Part shown: piece after piece, positions 1 through 9,400 of the stretch
Numbering within the stretch: the first letter of the stretch is position 1
Layout of the letters: every line of letters begins with the position of its first letter
Assembly (NCBI GenBank): GCA_015068135.1
Contig: SVLB01000019.1
Span: 1 to 46,723, forward strand
DNA: 46,723 bases
Origin: Oscillospiraceae bacterium
GTDB taxonomy: Bacteria > Bacillota > Clostridia > Oscillospirales > Oscillospiraceae
Reading direction: 5' to 3'
Made by a program: the position numbers and the translations under genes
Notes under the pieces: generated by a model
Told to the model about the DNA's origin: nothing
The model's input: the letters and a program-made list of their open reading frames with translations, nothing else
The model's database searches: none

Positions 1-101
1 CCCCTCCGGGGTGTCAAATTATAAAACAACGCGTTTTGTGCGGATCCGTTCCTTTTAGCCAACACATTTTTACGGTAATATCTTGAATTGGAGGAGGAGC
101 T

Positions 102-1487
102 ATGGTCTTTTCCAGCATTCCTTTTTTATATTTCTTTTTGCCTGCGGTACTGATCGCCTATTTTTTAGTGCCCCGGGCCTTTAAGAATACGGTGCTTCTG
201 CTGTTTTCCCTGGTTTTTTATGCTTGGGGCGAGCCGAAACTGGTATTTTTAATGATCTTTACCATTGCGGTGTTCTATTTCTGCGGCCTGGGTATGGGAC
301 CCAGTGCTTCCCAAAAACAAAAAAAGGCTATGCTCATTGTGTCCATCGTGGTGAGCATTGGCCTTTTGGCACTGTTTAAGTATGCGGATTTCTTCGTGGA
401 TTCCTTTAACAAGGTCACGGGACTGAGTGTGCCCCTTTTGCGGCTGGCTCTTCCCGTGGGCATCAGCTTCTATACCTTCCAGTGTCTGAGCTATACCATC
501 GATGTGTATCGGGGCAATGTCCAGGTTCAGAAAAATCCTATTTCCTTTGGCGCCTATGTAGTACTGTTTCCCCAGCTGATCGCCGGCCCCATTGTGCGCT
601 ACATCGATGTGGCACGGGAACTGGACAGCCGCACCCACAGCTGGGAAAATGTGGCTTTGGGTATGCGGCGGTTTGTAGTCGGCTTGGCAAAGAAGATCAT
701 CATTGCGGATAATTTTGCTCTGCTTATGGAGATCTTCCGGGATTCCCAGGAACAGTCCGTTCTGTTTTACTGGATGTATGCCATTGCCTTTACCATGAAT
801 ATCTACTTCGATTTCTCCGCCTACTCGGATATGGCCATCGGATTGGGGCGGGTATTTGGGTTCCGGTTTATTGAGAACTTTAACTATCCGTATCTTTCCA
901 AGAGTGTTGCCGAATTCTGGCGCCGCTGGCATATGAGCTTGGGCAGCTGGTTCCGGGACTATATCTATATCCCCCTGGGCGGCAACCGGGTCAGCCGGGG
1001 CCGTTGGATCTTCAACACCCTGACGGTTTGGCTGCTCACCGGCCTTTGGCACGGTGCGGCATGGAATTTTGTCCTGTGGGGCCTTTTGTATGCGGCTATG
1101 CTGCTTTTGGAAAAGTTTGTTCCGGCACTGCAGAAGCTGCCCGATGTGTTGCGGCATTTTTATGTGATGCTGGTGGTGGTTTTGGGCTTCGTGCTGTTCA
1201 ACGCAACGGATTTTGCTCAGCTGGGGACAGATCTGAAGGGTCTGTTTGGCCTGGGCGGACTGCCCGTCAGCACAGCGGCTACCTGGTATTACCTGCGCAG
1301 CTACGCACCGCTGTTTTTGGTAGGCATTATCGGTGTGACCCCCCTGGTGCGCAACACTTGCCGAAAGCTCGAGGACAAAAAGGCCGTCGCGATTTTGGAG
1401 CCGGTGGTGCTGATCCTGCTGCTTTTGGTCTGCACCGGCTATTTGGTGGACGGTTCTTTCAGCCCGTTCCTCTATTTCCGTTTCTAA
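102..1487 (+). CDS. MBOAT-family O-acyltransferase (DltB/AlgI-like)
   Basis: A polytopic membrane protein of 461 residues that probably transfers acyl (usually acetyl) groups across the membrane to a surface polysaccharide. Hydrophobic segments run through the whole length. The AlgI/DltB signature is visible as RRWHMSLGSWFRDYIYIPLGG-like sequence near residue 275, followed by LTGLWHGAAWNFV near 315, whose His is the catalytic histidine of the family. The length is normal. The start has a strong GGAGGAGG ribosome site. The next gene begins 10 bases downstream and encodes a DHHW/AlgX-like protein, the usual partner in acetylation systems. No dltA or dltC is adjacent, so an AlgI-type exopolysaccharide acetylase is more likely than teichoic acid D-alanylation. 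The polymer is unknown. Confidence 0.9.
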   Translation: MVFSSIPFLYFFLPAVLIAYFLVPRAFKNTVLLLFSLVFYAWGEPKLVFLMIFTIAVFYFCGLGMGPSASQKQKKAMLIVSIVVSIGLLALFKYADFFVDSFNKVTGLSVPLLRLALPVGISFYTFQCLSYTIDVYRGNVQVQKNPISFGAYVVLFPQLIAGPIVRYIDVARELDSRTHSWENVALGMRRFVVGLAKKIIIADNFALLMEIFRDSQEQSVLFYWMYAIAFTMNIYFDFSAYSDMAIGLGRVFGFRFIENFNYPYLSKSVAEFWRRWHMSLGSWFRDYIYIPLGGNRVSRGRWIFNTLTVWLLTGLWHGAAWNFVLWGLLYAAMLLLEKFVPALQKLPDVLRHFYVMLVVVLGFVLFNATDFAQLGTDLKGLFGLGGLPVSTAATWYYLRSYAPLFLVGIIGVTPLVRNTCRKLEDKKAVAILEPVVLILLLLVCTGYLVDGSFSPFLYFRF

Positions 1488-1497
1488 GGAGGCTGCC

Positions 1498-2640
1498 ATG
1501 AAAGTAAAAACCATTCGAATCATCGGCGTATGCCTTCTGCTGGCGGTTTGGCTGGGGCTTGTAGGGGCCATGTGGTTTGGCCCTTCCTCGGACTTTTCCA
1601 ACGCGGAGCGCAGAGCGCTGAAGCAATTTCCCAAGCTGAATGCCCAGACCCTCCTGGATGGCTCCTTTATGCAGGAATTTGACGGCTATACCCAGGATCA
1701 GTTCCCCCTTCGGGATTCCTTCCGGAAGATCAAGTCCGTTTTTCACAATTATGTGATGAACTATAAGGATAACAACAATATCTATATTCAGGACGGCTAT
1801 GCCGCAAAAATGGAGTATCCCCTCAATGAAAGCTCCCTGAACCTGGCACTGATCCGGTTCCGGGGCTATTACGACACCTTCCTGAAGAATAAGCCCATCA
1901 AGACCTATGTGGCGGTGGTGCCGGATAAGGGCTACTACCTGGCAGAGGAAAACGGCTATTTGGCCATGGACTACGAAACCCTATTTTCCAAAGTCCGGGA
2001 GAATATGCCCTGGGCAAAGTATATCGATCTGACCCAGGTGCTTTCCGTTTCCGATTACTACTACACCGATACCCACTGGCGGCAGGAAAAGATTCTCCCT
2101 GCGGCACAAACCATCGCCAAAGCCATGAATGCCTGGGTACCCCAGGAAGGGGATTATGAGCCTAAGCGGCTTGACAAGGACTTCTACGGTGTCTACTACG
2201 GTCAGGCGGCACTGCCTATGGATGCGGAGCCTATGTACTGGATGGAAAGTGATGTGCTTTCTGCCTGCAAGACCTATCTTTGCACCATCGATGAGACCAC
2301 CTACAGCCCCAAACGGGAACTTCTGTACGAGGGTGTGTACGACGAGAGTAAGCTGGAGAGTCAGGACTTATATGAAACCTATTTGTCCGGCGCCCAGGCG
2401 GTTCTGCGGATCGAAAATCCCAAGGCAAAAACCGGCAAGGAGCTGGTGGTGTTCCGGGACTCCTTCGGAAGCTCCATGGTGCCGCTGCTGGTAGAAAACT
2501 ACCGCACGGTAACGGTGGTGGATATGCGCTACGTCAATACCAATGTGCTGTCCCGTCTCGTGCAGTTTACCAATCAGGATGTGCTGTTCCTCTATAGCAC
2601 CCTGGTTCTCAACACCGCAGGCAGCCTCCTGCAGCAGTAA
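1498..2640 (+). CDS. DHHW family protein, AlgX/AlgJ-like SGNH acetyltransferase partner
   Basis: A 380-residue protein with one N-terminal membrane anchor (about residues 7-25) and an extracellular domain. It carries TDTHWRQ, the D-x-H-W motif that names the family, and later FRDSFGSSM, which supplies the probable SGNH catalytic serine. Known relatives (AlgJ/AlgX, PatB types) complete acetyl transfer onto polysaccharide outside the cell, receiving acyl groups from an MBOAT partner. That partner is the gene immediately upstream, and the two form an operon ended by a strong bidirectional terminator. The start has an AAGGAGG-like site. Confidence 0.85.
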   Translation: MKVKTIRIIGVCLLLAVWLGLVGAMWFGPSSDFSNAERRALKQFPKLNAQTLLDGSFMQEFDGYTQDQFPLRDSFRKIKSVFHNYVMNYKDNNNIYIQDGYAAKMEYPLNESSLNLALIRFRGYYDTFLKNKPIKTYVAVVPDKGYYLAEENGYLAMDYETLFSKVRENMPWAKYIDLTQVLSVSDYYYTDTHWRQEKILPAAQTIAKAMNAWVPQEGDYEPKRLDKDFYGVYYGQAALPMDAEPMYWMESDVLSACKTYLCTIDETTYSPKRELLYEGVYDESKLESQDLYETYLSGAQAVLRIENPKAKTGKELVVFRDSFGSSMVPLLVENYRTVTVVDMRYVNTNVLSRLVQFTNQDVLFLYSTLVLNTAGSLLQQ

Positions 2641-2650
2641 TTACGAAAAC

Positions 2651-2690
2651 AAATATCCCCCAATACCGATGCCGGTATTGGGGGATATTT
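2651..2690. terminator. Bidirectional terminator between converging genes
   Basis: A perfect 18-bp inverted repeat with a 4-base loop, with A-rich and T-rich outer ends on both sides. It lies between the stop of the DHHW gene and the stop of metF on the other strand, so it can serve both. Confidence 0.85.
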
Positions 2691-2706
2691 GATCTTCAGT
2701 GGATTA

Positions 2707-3585
2707 TCAGATTCCGGCCAGCTTCAAAAGCTCAGGCACCTTGGCTTCCCAGCCCAGGGCCATGATGTGCAGACCCTGGCAGTAGGGACGGCACTCGCGG
2801 ATGATCTGAGCGGCGATCTCCACGCCGGTGATACCGGCCTTGGCGCGCTCCTTGTCAGCAGCCAGGGCATCGATCATGTGCTGAGGCACATGGACACCGG
2901 CCACGTTGTTGTTCATAAACTTAGCCATGCCGGCGGACTTGGGAATGATCACGCCCAGCTGCACAGGCTTGCCAAACTGCTTGGCCTTCTCCATGAAGCT
3001 GATGAACTTCTCGGAATCAAATACGGCCTGCGTCTGGAAGTACTCGGCACCGGCCATGACCTTGCGCTCCATCTTGGCAAGCTGAGCGTCCAAAGAGTCG
3101 GAGCAGGGGGAGACCACAGCGCCCTTGGCAAACTTGGGAGCGGGGCCGACCAGCTCGTTACCGGCCAGATCCACACCCTTTTCCAGCTGGGAAACGGTGT
3201 GAAGCAGGGAGACGGAATCCAGGTCGAACACGGGCTTTGCGCCGGGATGGTCGCCCAGCCTGGTGTGGTCGCCGGTCAGGCACAGAATGTTGTCAATACC
3301 CAGCATGGCGGCACCCAGCAGCTCGGACTGCAGAGCGATACGGTTCCGGTCACGGCAGGTCAGCTGCAGAATGGGGGTCAGGCCGGCATTCTTCAGGGCC
3401 ACGCAGGCGGGCAGACTGCCCATACGCATGACGGAGGACTGGTTGTCGGTGACATTCACGGCGGTGATGCCGGAAAGATAGGTCTTGGCCTCCTCCACGA
3501 TGTGGGAGGCATCGATGCCCTTGGGAGGGCCAACTTCGGCGGTAACTACAAACTGACCGTTATCAAATAACTCAGTAATTCTCAT
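2707..3585 (-). CDS. metF: Methylenetetrahydrofolate reductase catalytic subunit MetF
   Basis: Reduces methylene-THF to methyl-THF in the methyl branch of the Wood-Ljungdahl pathway. The 292 residues begin with MRITELFDNGQFVVTAEVGPPKG and continue with VNVTDNQSSVMRM, LTCRDRNR and LCLTGDHTRLGDH, which are typical of the flavin-binding TIM barrel of MetF. It is last in a three-gene minus-strand operon, 21 bases after metV. In acetogens MetF needs MetV, and in Acetobacterium-type enzymes also an RnfC2 subunit; all three are present here. An AGGAG site precedes the ATG. Confidence 0.93.
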   Translation of the reverse strand: MRITELFDNGQFVVTAEVGPPKGIDASHIVEEAKTYLSGITAVNVTDNQSSVMRMGSLPACVALKNAGLTPILQLTCRDRNRIALQSELLGAAMLGIDNILCLTGDHTRLGDHPGAKPVFDLDSVSLLHTVSQLEKGVDLAGNELVGPAPKFAKGAVVSPCSDSLDAQLAKMERKVMAGAEYFQTQAVFDSEKFISFMEKAKQFGKPVQLGVIIPKSAGMAKFMNNNVAGVHVPQHMIDALAADKERAKAGITGVEIAAQIIRECRPYCQGLHIMALGWEAKVPELLKLAGI

Positions 3586-3606
3586 TGCAATCTACTCCTG
3601 TCAATA

Positions 3607-4224
3607 TTATTTCCCGGCCTCGTCCACGGCGTAATTACGCACCTGGATGGGGCACTTCAAAGCATCCAAACGACCAACCTGGGCCAAACGGCGCTGGATC
3701 CGTTCCCAGCCGCACTCCATATTGGGGTCGACCTCGCATTTGCCGTCCTTGGCACCGCCGCACTGACCGTTGATCAGGCTCTTGGAGCAGGCGGTGATGG
3801 GGCAGATGCCGCCGGTCAGGTTCAGGTAGCACTGACCGCACTGGTTGCAGTCGTGCTCCAGGGGGGTAACACCCTGGAAACCGGGGAGGGCGTATGTGTC
3901 GCAAGCGGCACATACCCGCTTGGCTTCAAACATCTCGGCAACGGTCTGCACGCCCACACCGCAGGAGAACACCAAAATCGTGTCGGCGGCTTCTATGGCG
4001 GCAGTGTGCCTGGAAAGACGCAGGGTCAGGTTTTCCACATTGCAGATGTAATCGGTGGTAAACACACCGGTCACAATGCCTTCCTGCTCCAGCTCACGAA
4101 GCAGCTGGTCGGTCTCCTGCTCGGGGAAGCGGATCTCCTTACAGCCGTGGCATACCAGGGCAAAGACCTTGCCATGGATCAGGGATTTGATAACGTCTTT
4201 ATTCTTCAGTTCGGTAATCAGCAT
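3607..4224 (-). CDS. metV: MetV, zinc/iron-sulfur partner subunit of methylene-THF reductase
   Basis: A 205-residue cysteine-rich protein of the MetV family (methylene-tetrahydrofolate reductase C-terminal, zinc-finger type), which links MetF to its electron donor. The C-terminal half has the conserved run CNQCGQCYLNLTGGICPI, then CSKSLINGQCGGAKDGKCE. A Rossmann-like N-terminal half contains VCHGCKE and FSCGVGVQTVAEM. A clearly paralogous domain is fused to the N-terminus of the product of the gene directly upstream, so two MetV-like units are encoded in this operon. The start lies one base after the stop of that upstream gene. Confidence 0.92.
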   Translation of the reverse strand: MLITELKNKDVIKSLIHGKVFALVCHGCKEIRFPEQETDQLLRELEQEGIVTGVFTTDYICNVENLTLRLSRHTAAIEAADTILVFSCGVGVQTVAEMFEAKRVCAACDTYALPGFQGVTPLEHDCNQCGQCYLNLTGGICPITACSKSLINGQCGGAKDGKCEVDPNMECGWERIQRRLAQVGRLDALKCPIQVRNYAVDEAGK

Positions 4225-4225
4225 C

Positions 4226-6187
4226 TTACTGTAACCCCCTTACGCCGTTTTTGCCCATCTTGATCATGGAGACCAGAGGCAGCTTGGAAGAGCAGATATA
4301 TTCACAGCAGCGGCATTCCATGCAGTCCATGATGTTCATGTCCTTGCAGCCCTGCCAATCCTGTTTGCCCACCAGCTTGAAGTAATGCAGAGGCTTCAGC
4401 TCCATGGGGCATACGTCCACACAGCGGCCGCACTTAATGCACTCATTGGGCTCGGTCTCGTCCTTGTCGATGGCGATGATGCCGTTGGAACCCTTCATAA
4501 TGGGGGTATACAGGGTGGTCTGGGGGAAGCCCATCATGGGACCGCCGGCCTTGATCATAACATCGTCACCGGTAATACCGCCGCAAGCCTCCACAAGATC
4601 CGATGCGGAGGTACCCACCCGGACGATGAAATTCTGGGGATTGGGGATATACTTGCCGGTAACGGTGGTCACACGCTCGATCAGAGGCATGCCGGTCTTG
4701 ATGGCATCGGCGATGGCTTTCACGGTGGACACGTTGCTCACGCAGGCACCCACATCCGCAGGCAGCTTGCCGCTGGGAACACTGCGGCCCATGGCCCGCT
4801 TGATGAGCATTTTTTCACCGCCCTGGGGATACTGGGTGGTGACCTCCAGTACCTCAATGCCCTCCAGATCCGCGGTCTTCTCCCGCAGAAGGGCGATGGC
4901 ATCGGGCTTGTTTTCTTCGATGACGATAATGCCCTTGGGGGCGGCAACGGCCTTCATTTCGGCCTGCAGACCGAAGATAATGTCGTCGGCAAACTCCAAA
5001 AGCACTCTGTGGTCGGCAGTGAGCATGGGTTCACACTCGCAGGCGTTGATCAGCACAGCGTCAATGGGCTTGCCGGGGTTGAGCTTCACATAGGTGGGGA
5101 AGCCCGCACCGCCCATACCTACGATACCGGCATTCTTGACGATCTCGATGATCTCGGCGGGAGTCAGCTCCTCCAGGGGCTTGTTGGGCTGAATGGACTC
5201 GTCCAAAAGATCCTTGCCGTCATTTTCAATGACGATAGAAGTGCAGGTGCCGCGGGTCGCATGGGGCAGATCCTGAATGGCGATGACCTTACCGCTGACA
5301 GAGGAGTGGACGGGGGCGCTGATGAAGCCGGCGGCTTCGCCGATCTTCTGACCCATCTTCACAGTATCGCCCACGTTGACGCAGGCAGTGGCAGGGGCGC
5401 CCAGGTGCATGGACAGAGGGATCACCACGTTTTCGGGGGCGGGGAAGCGGACCAAAGCCTTATGCTCAGTGGGCTCCTTGCCTTCCACGGGATGGACACC
5501 GCCGTACCAGCCATCCAAACGCTTTTCACGGATGGTCTTGACATATTCGCTGATCACCTTAACGTTGACCTTGGACCAGTCGCGGACCTGAACAGGCTGT
5601 GCCTTCAGCTCCTCCAGACGGCCCTGGGCAGCCAACCGCTGCTGGATCTTCTCCCAGGCGCAGTCCTTGTTGGGGTCGACCTCGCACTTGCCGTTCTTGG
5701 CACCGCCGCACTGACCGTTGACCAGGCTCTTGGAGCAGTCCACGATGGGGCAGATGCCGCCGGTAATGTTCAGATAACACTGGGCGCAGGCATCGCAGGC
5801 CTTCTTGGTCAGGGCCATGCCGTGATGGCCGTTGTAGCAAATCGAGTCACAAGCGGCAAAAACGGGAAGCTTCAGCACATCGGCCACGGTCTGAATACCC
5901 AGGCCACAGCTGATGACCACCACATTTTCGGTACCCTCGGCGACCTGCTCCGACAGAAGCTTGGCGGTCAGGGTCTTGTTGCACAGAAAATCCACCTTTG
6001 TGGTGCCGGTGACGGTTTTGCCCATGCTCTCAGCGATCTTCACAAACGCATCCAGCTCAGGCTCGTTGGGTGTGTCAAATTCCTTGAAACACTTGTTGCA
6101 GGCAATGACGAACAGATTGTCGATGCCGGACAGCATAGACTGCAGTTCCTGCTCAGCCTTCAACGCATACTTGGTATAGTTTTCCAA
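4226..6187 (-). CDS. rnfC2: RnfC2-type electron-input subunit with fused N-terminal MetV-like domain
   Basis: Residues 1 to about 200 repeat the MetV architecture (CDACAQCYLNITGGICPI, CSKSLVNGQCGGAKNGKCE). The remainder is RnfC-like: a lipoyl/barrel-type region, then GMGGAGFPTYVKL for NADH/FMN binding, and C-terminal 4Fe-4S motifs CIKCGRCVDVCP and CMECRCCEYICSS. In Acetobacterium woodii a separate RnfC2 subunit brings NADH electrons to MetVF, and this fusion should do the same. I place the start at a TTG with AAGGAAGG just upstream (653 residues). A GTG at 6244 would give 672 residues but adds an unconserved leader. It is first gene of the operon with metV and metF. Confidence 0.88.
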   Translation of the reverse strand: MENYTKYALKAEQELQSMLSGIDNLFVIACNKCFKEFDTPNEPELDAFVKIAESMGKTVTGTTKVDFLCNKTLTAKLLSEQVAEGTENVVVISCGLGIQTVADVLKLPVFAACDSICYNGHHGMALTKKACDACAQCYLNITGGICPIVDCSKSLVNGQCGGAKNGKCEVDPNKDCAWEKIQQRLAAQGRLEELKAQPVQVRDWSKVNVKVISEYVKTIREKRLDGWYGGVHPVEGKEPTEHKALVRFPAPENVVIPLSMHLGAPATACVNVGDTVKMGQKIGEAAGFISAPVHSSVSGKVIAIQDLPHATRGTCTSIVIENDGKDLLDESIQPNKPLEELTPAEIIEIVKNAGIVGMGGAGFPTYVKLNPGKPIDAVLINACECEPMLTADHRVLLEFADDIIFGLQAEMKAVAAPKGIIVIEENKPDAIALLREKTADLEGIEVLEVTTQYPQGGEKMLIKRAMGRSVPSGKLPADVGACVSNVSTVKAIADAIKTGMPLIERVTTVTGKYIPNPQNFIVRVGTSASDLVEACGGITGDDVMIKAGGPMMGFPQTTLYTPIMKGSNGIIAIDKDETEPNECIKCGRCVDVCPMELKPLHYFKLVGKQDWQGCKDMNIMDCMECRCCEYICSSKLPLVSMIKMGKNGVRGLQ

Positions 6188-6368
6188 TTGCTCACCTTCC
6201 TTACAGATTCCACGGGGGAATACCCCCGATCGTGTTACGCACACATATACAGAATATACTATATCACACTATAATTCAAATTTCTAGTCTAAAGTTACTG
6301 GAAATGCAAAAATAGACAAATTTGTCGGGGTCGTCAATCCATACATTTCTGTTTTACCCTTAAAAGAC

Positions 6369-6402
6369 ACAACAGCCGACCCCAAAAGGGGTCGGCTGTT
6401 GT
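6369..6402 (-). terminator. Terminator of the giant secreted-protein gene
   Basis: A perfect 15-bp inverted repeat with an AAAA loop, lying just after the stop codon of the minus-strand giant gene. On that strand it is followed by a short T-rich run (GTCTTTTAA). Confidence 0.75.
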
Positions 6403-6419
6403 GCAACGCAACCGAGAGC

Positions 6420-9400
6420 TCAGAATCCGTTGATCGTGAATCGGGAAAGAGTCAGATCGTAGGTCACACCGTCATTCCAGGCAAGGATGCCGAAATAGCC
6501 GGATTCATAGACTTCGTATACACCGCCATAGGTCAGATCTGCCGCAACTAAGGCGGGCTGGCCTGCCTTGTGGCGTTCCAGGGTGTTGACATAGAGCATA
6601 TCCCCTTCGATCTTGGCATAGAACTCTGTATTGAGTACGTCTGCATTTGTACCGAAGTCCACACCGCCCAAATAGGTCAGCACCAAGGGACTGCCATCGG
6701 TATTGTACACATTCTCCAGGTAATAGACCTGGATCAGATGCAGCTCGGATACAACATTGATCAGATACCCATCCACACCGTGATTGCCATGGGTGGTACA
6801 TCTGAGCAGCACACCGCCGGTGGCGATGCTTCCGGTATTGTTGGTTGCCTTGAAAACCAGTTCTGCATCACTGTACGCTTTTGTACCGTCCAGGCTGTAG
6901 CTGTATCCGCTGATCCGGGCGGTGTAATCATCCACCGAAGTCCAGGTATCTGCGTTCAAGGCGATCCGTGTCTGGGGATCCATCAGATTTTCCATGAAGC
7001 TGGAAGCGGAATTGATTCCGACAAGGGTTTTTTCTACCTTGGAAATTACCAGAGTGTTCTCGGGGTTGGCAGGATCTGTCAGCCGCAGCTCTACTGTAAT
7101 CACAGCATCCCTGTTGGTACCCAAGGTATCCGCCACACCACAACGGAAGGTACCTACCAGCGTAACCATTTCTTCATAGGTCAGGCTCTTGCCCAGGAGC
7201 AGCTGCACCACCGGCACTGCCGTATAGGTTTTGCCTGCTTCCACGGGGATGGCCGTCCAGCCATAGTCTCCATAGTTACCGGCAAGGAAGAGTCCCTCAC
7301 CGGCTTGCCGGTCCATGGAGAAATAATAGTCCGCAATCCAATCGGTATAGTCGCTGTAAGGGAGGGTCTGCAGGGTATCTGCGGCAGTGAATGCGTATGC
7401 CTCTTCCAGGGTCAGCTTCACAGGCACACCGGTCACTGCCAGCATATCCTGCTCTGCAACCACAATGGACTCCACCGTTACCGCAGGCTTCAGCACTTCC
7501 AAAATGTTGGCAACATTCCACGCCTGCATGGGTGCGTTGTCCTGGATCATCATGGCTGTATACTGCAGCTGAGCCGTGGTAAAGTTGCCGCAGGAAGCAT
7601 CGATACGCTCCACCATGGAACGCATGGAGTAGCTTCTAACGGTGCTTTCCAGCCGGGTGCCGTCGGTCAGGGTGATCACAGCCCTTGCATGAACGGGGGT
7701 TTCACCGAACTGCTCTACCTGGAAGTTCTTCAGCCGCAGGGAAAGGGTATTCTTGAACGTTTCAGTGGCACAGCTGACCACCGTTTCCTGCCCATCCAGC
7801 CACAGTTCATAACCAATGGTGGCGATCTGTGTCTGCACAGCTTCGTCACCCCGGAAGGCTGCCTTGTAGCCAAAGCCCACCACTGCAGGCTGCAGACTCA
7901 GATGGGAAATACTCAGATAATACCGGTGGGCAGTATACACGCCGTCTGCCTCAACGACCATATAGTGCTTGCCGTCCACATTGGCAAACCGGGCAACCTT
8001 ACCTGTAACAGCGGCAGTGCCGTAAGCACCCTCGTAATCGTCGGTGGCTGTATCCAAAAGGGTCAAAGCGGCAGTTTCGGACACTGTTACATTGGACATG
8101 GTATAGCCTGCCAGGTCAATGGTCACATTGGATGTAATCTCAATTGCTTCGTCGCAGTGTGCCAAAAGCTTTACCACTGCACCGTTGGAAGCCAGGATTG
8201 CCTCCGCTGCTGTCAGATAATTGGTCTGTCCCACACAAGCTGCAGGCTTGCCGGGGATAATGGCTGTCTCAAACGCAGCCATGCCTGCCCGGATAATGGG
8301 CTCAGCCTGGATCAGATGGCGCTCATAGGCGCGGATCACGTCAATATCATACTTGGCAATGAGATCTGCCAATGCTCCGTAGGTTTCCTGGGTCACGTAG
8401 GGTTTCTTGCCGGTAAAGCCTTCGGTGTCCTCCACCTCGACAGAGGCAAGGAGGGTCTTTGCCTGGGAAACAGTGGTATCAAAAGCTGCGGTATCCGGTG
8501 CCACATATTCTGCGGAGGTTTCGAACACCTTAATGTAGTCGAAATCCGTACCTGCATAGTGGGAGCGAAGACCCACTGCACCGGAACGGCTGCCCACAGA
8601 ATAGGTCAGCACGCAGACATCGTCCACAAAGGCGGACAGAATACCGTTGGAAACCTCCACCTTCAGCTTCACCGGGCTCTTGGTATTGCCATCGGCAAAG
8701 TAGTCGGTGAGTACAATGGATTTCAGATTGCCGTCATAAGTTCCGTTGAAGCGGTACAGAGCGACCTGCAGATCCCGACTGCCTACGGAACTGTCTACAT
8801 GGACATTATAGGCAGAAATGGTATCCTGCTCGTCTGCCGCATCGGAGGCAAACAGGTAAATACCGGCGTTCATATTGGCCGCTGTGGAATTCATGCTGAT
8901 CAGGGTTTCGATAGTGCCGTTGGCGAATGTCAGCCCCTTGATCATAGCCTTGGAGGAGTTGCTTGCCGGGACACGGATCACGCCCTCCGTAAAGGTCATG
9001 GTATCGGTGTCCTTATGGTTATAGGTGTCAAACTCCAAGGCATCCCAGGGATAGTCGAAATTTGCATAGAAGGTGGCGGTCAGTCCCTCAGTGGAGAAAG
9101 CCTTGGTATCCGCTTTGACCACCAAAGGCGCGCTTTCCTTCTGATAGCTTTCTGCCGCTGTCACCTCAAAGCGGTAGTTGGTTTGGGCGTTCAAGCCGGT
9201 ATAGGTGATGGTATGGCTTTCCTTTTCGGGAACACGGCCCAGATAGTGCTGGGACAGTACCCGCTTGGTGGCCAGAAGCTCACCGGTATCGTCATTGTAC
9301 GCACGGATGATATAAGAATGGACAATATCATCCATGTTCTCATAGATGGTAGGACTGCCGGGGAAGGTGATACGGATCATGGATTCGGAAAGGGGCTGTG

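Noticed and set aside
4385..6274. A 629-residue plus-strand frame opposite the RnfC2 fusion
   Set aside because: Shadow of the minus-strand gene, with Gly/His/Leu-rich composition and no ribosome site. Similar long shadows oppose acsC-acsE, acsB, RACo and the giant gene.
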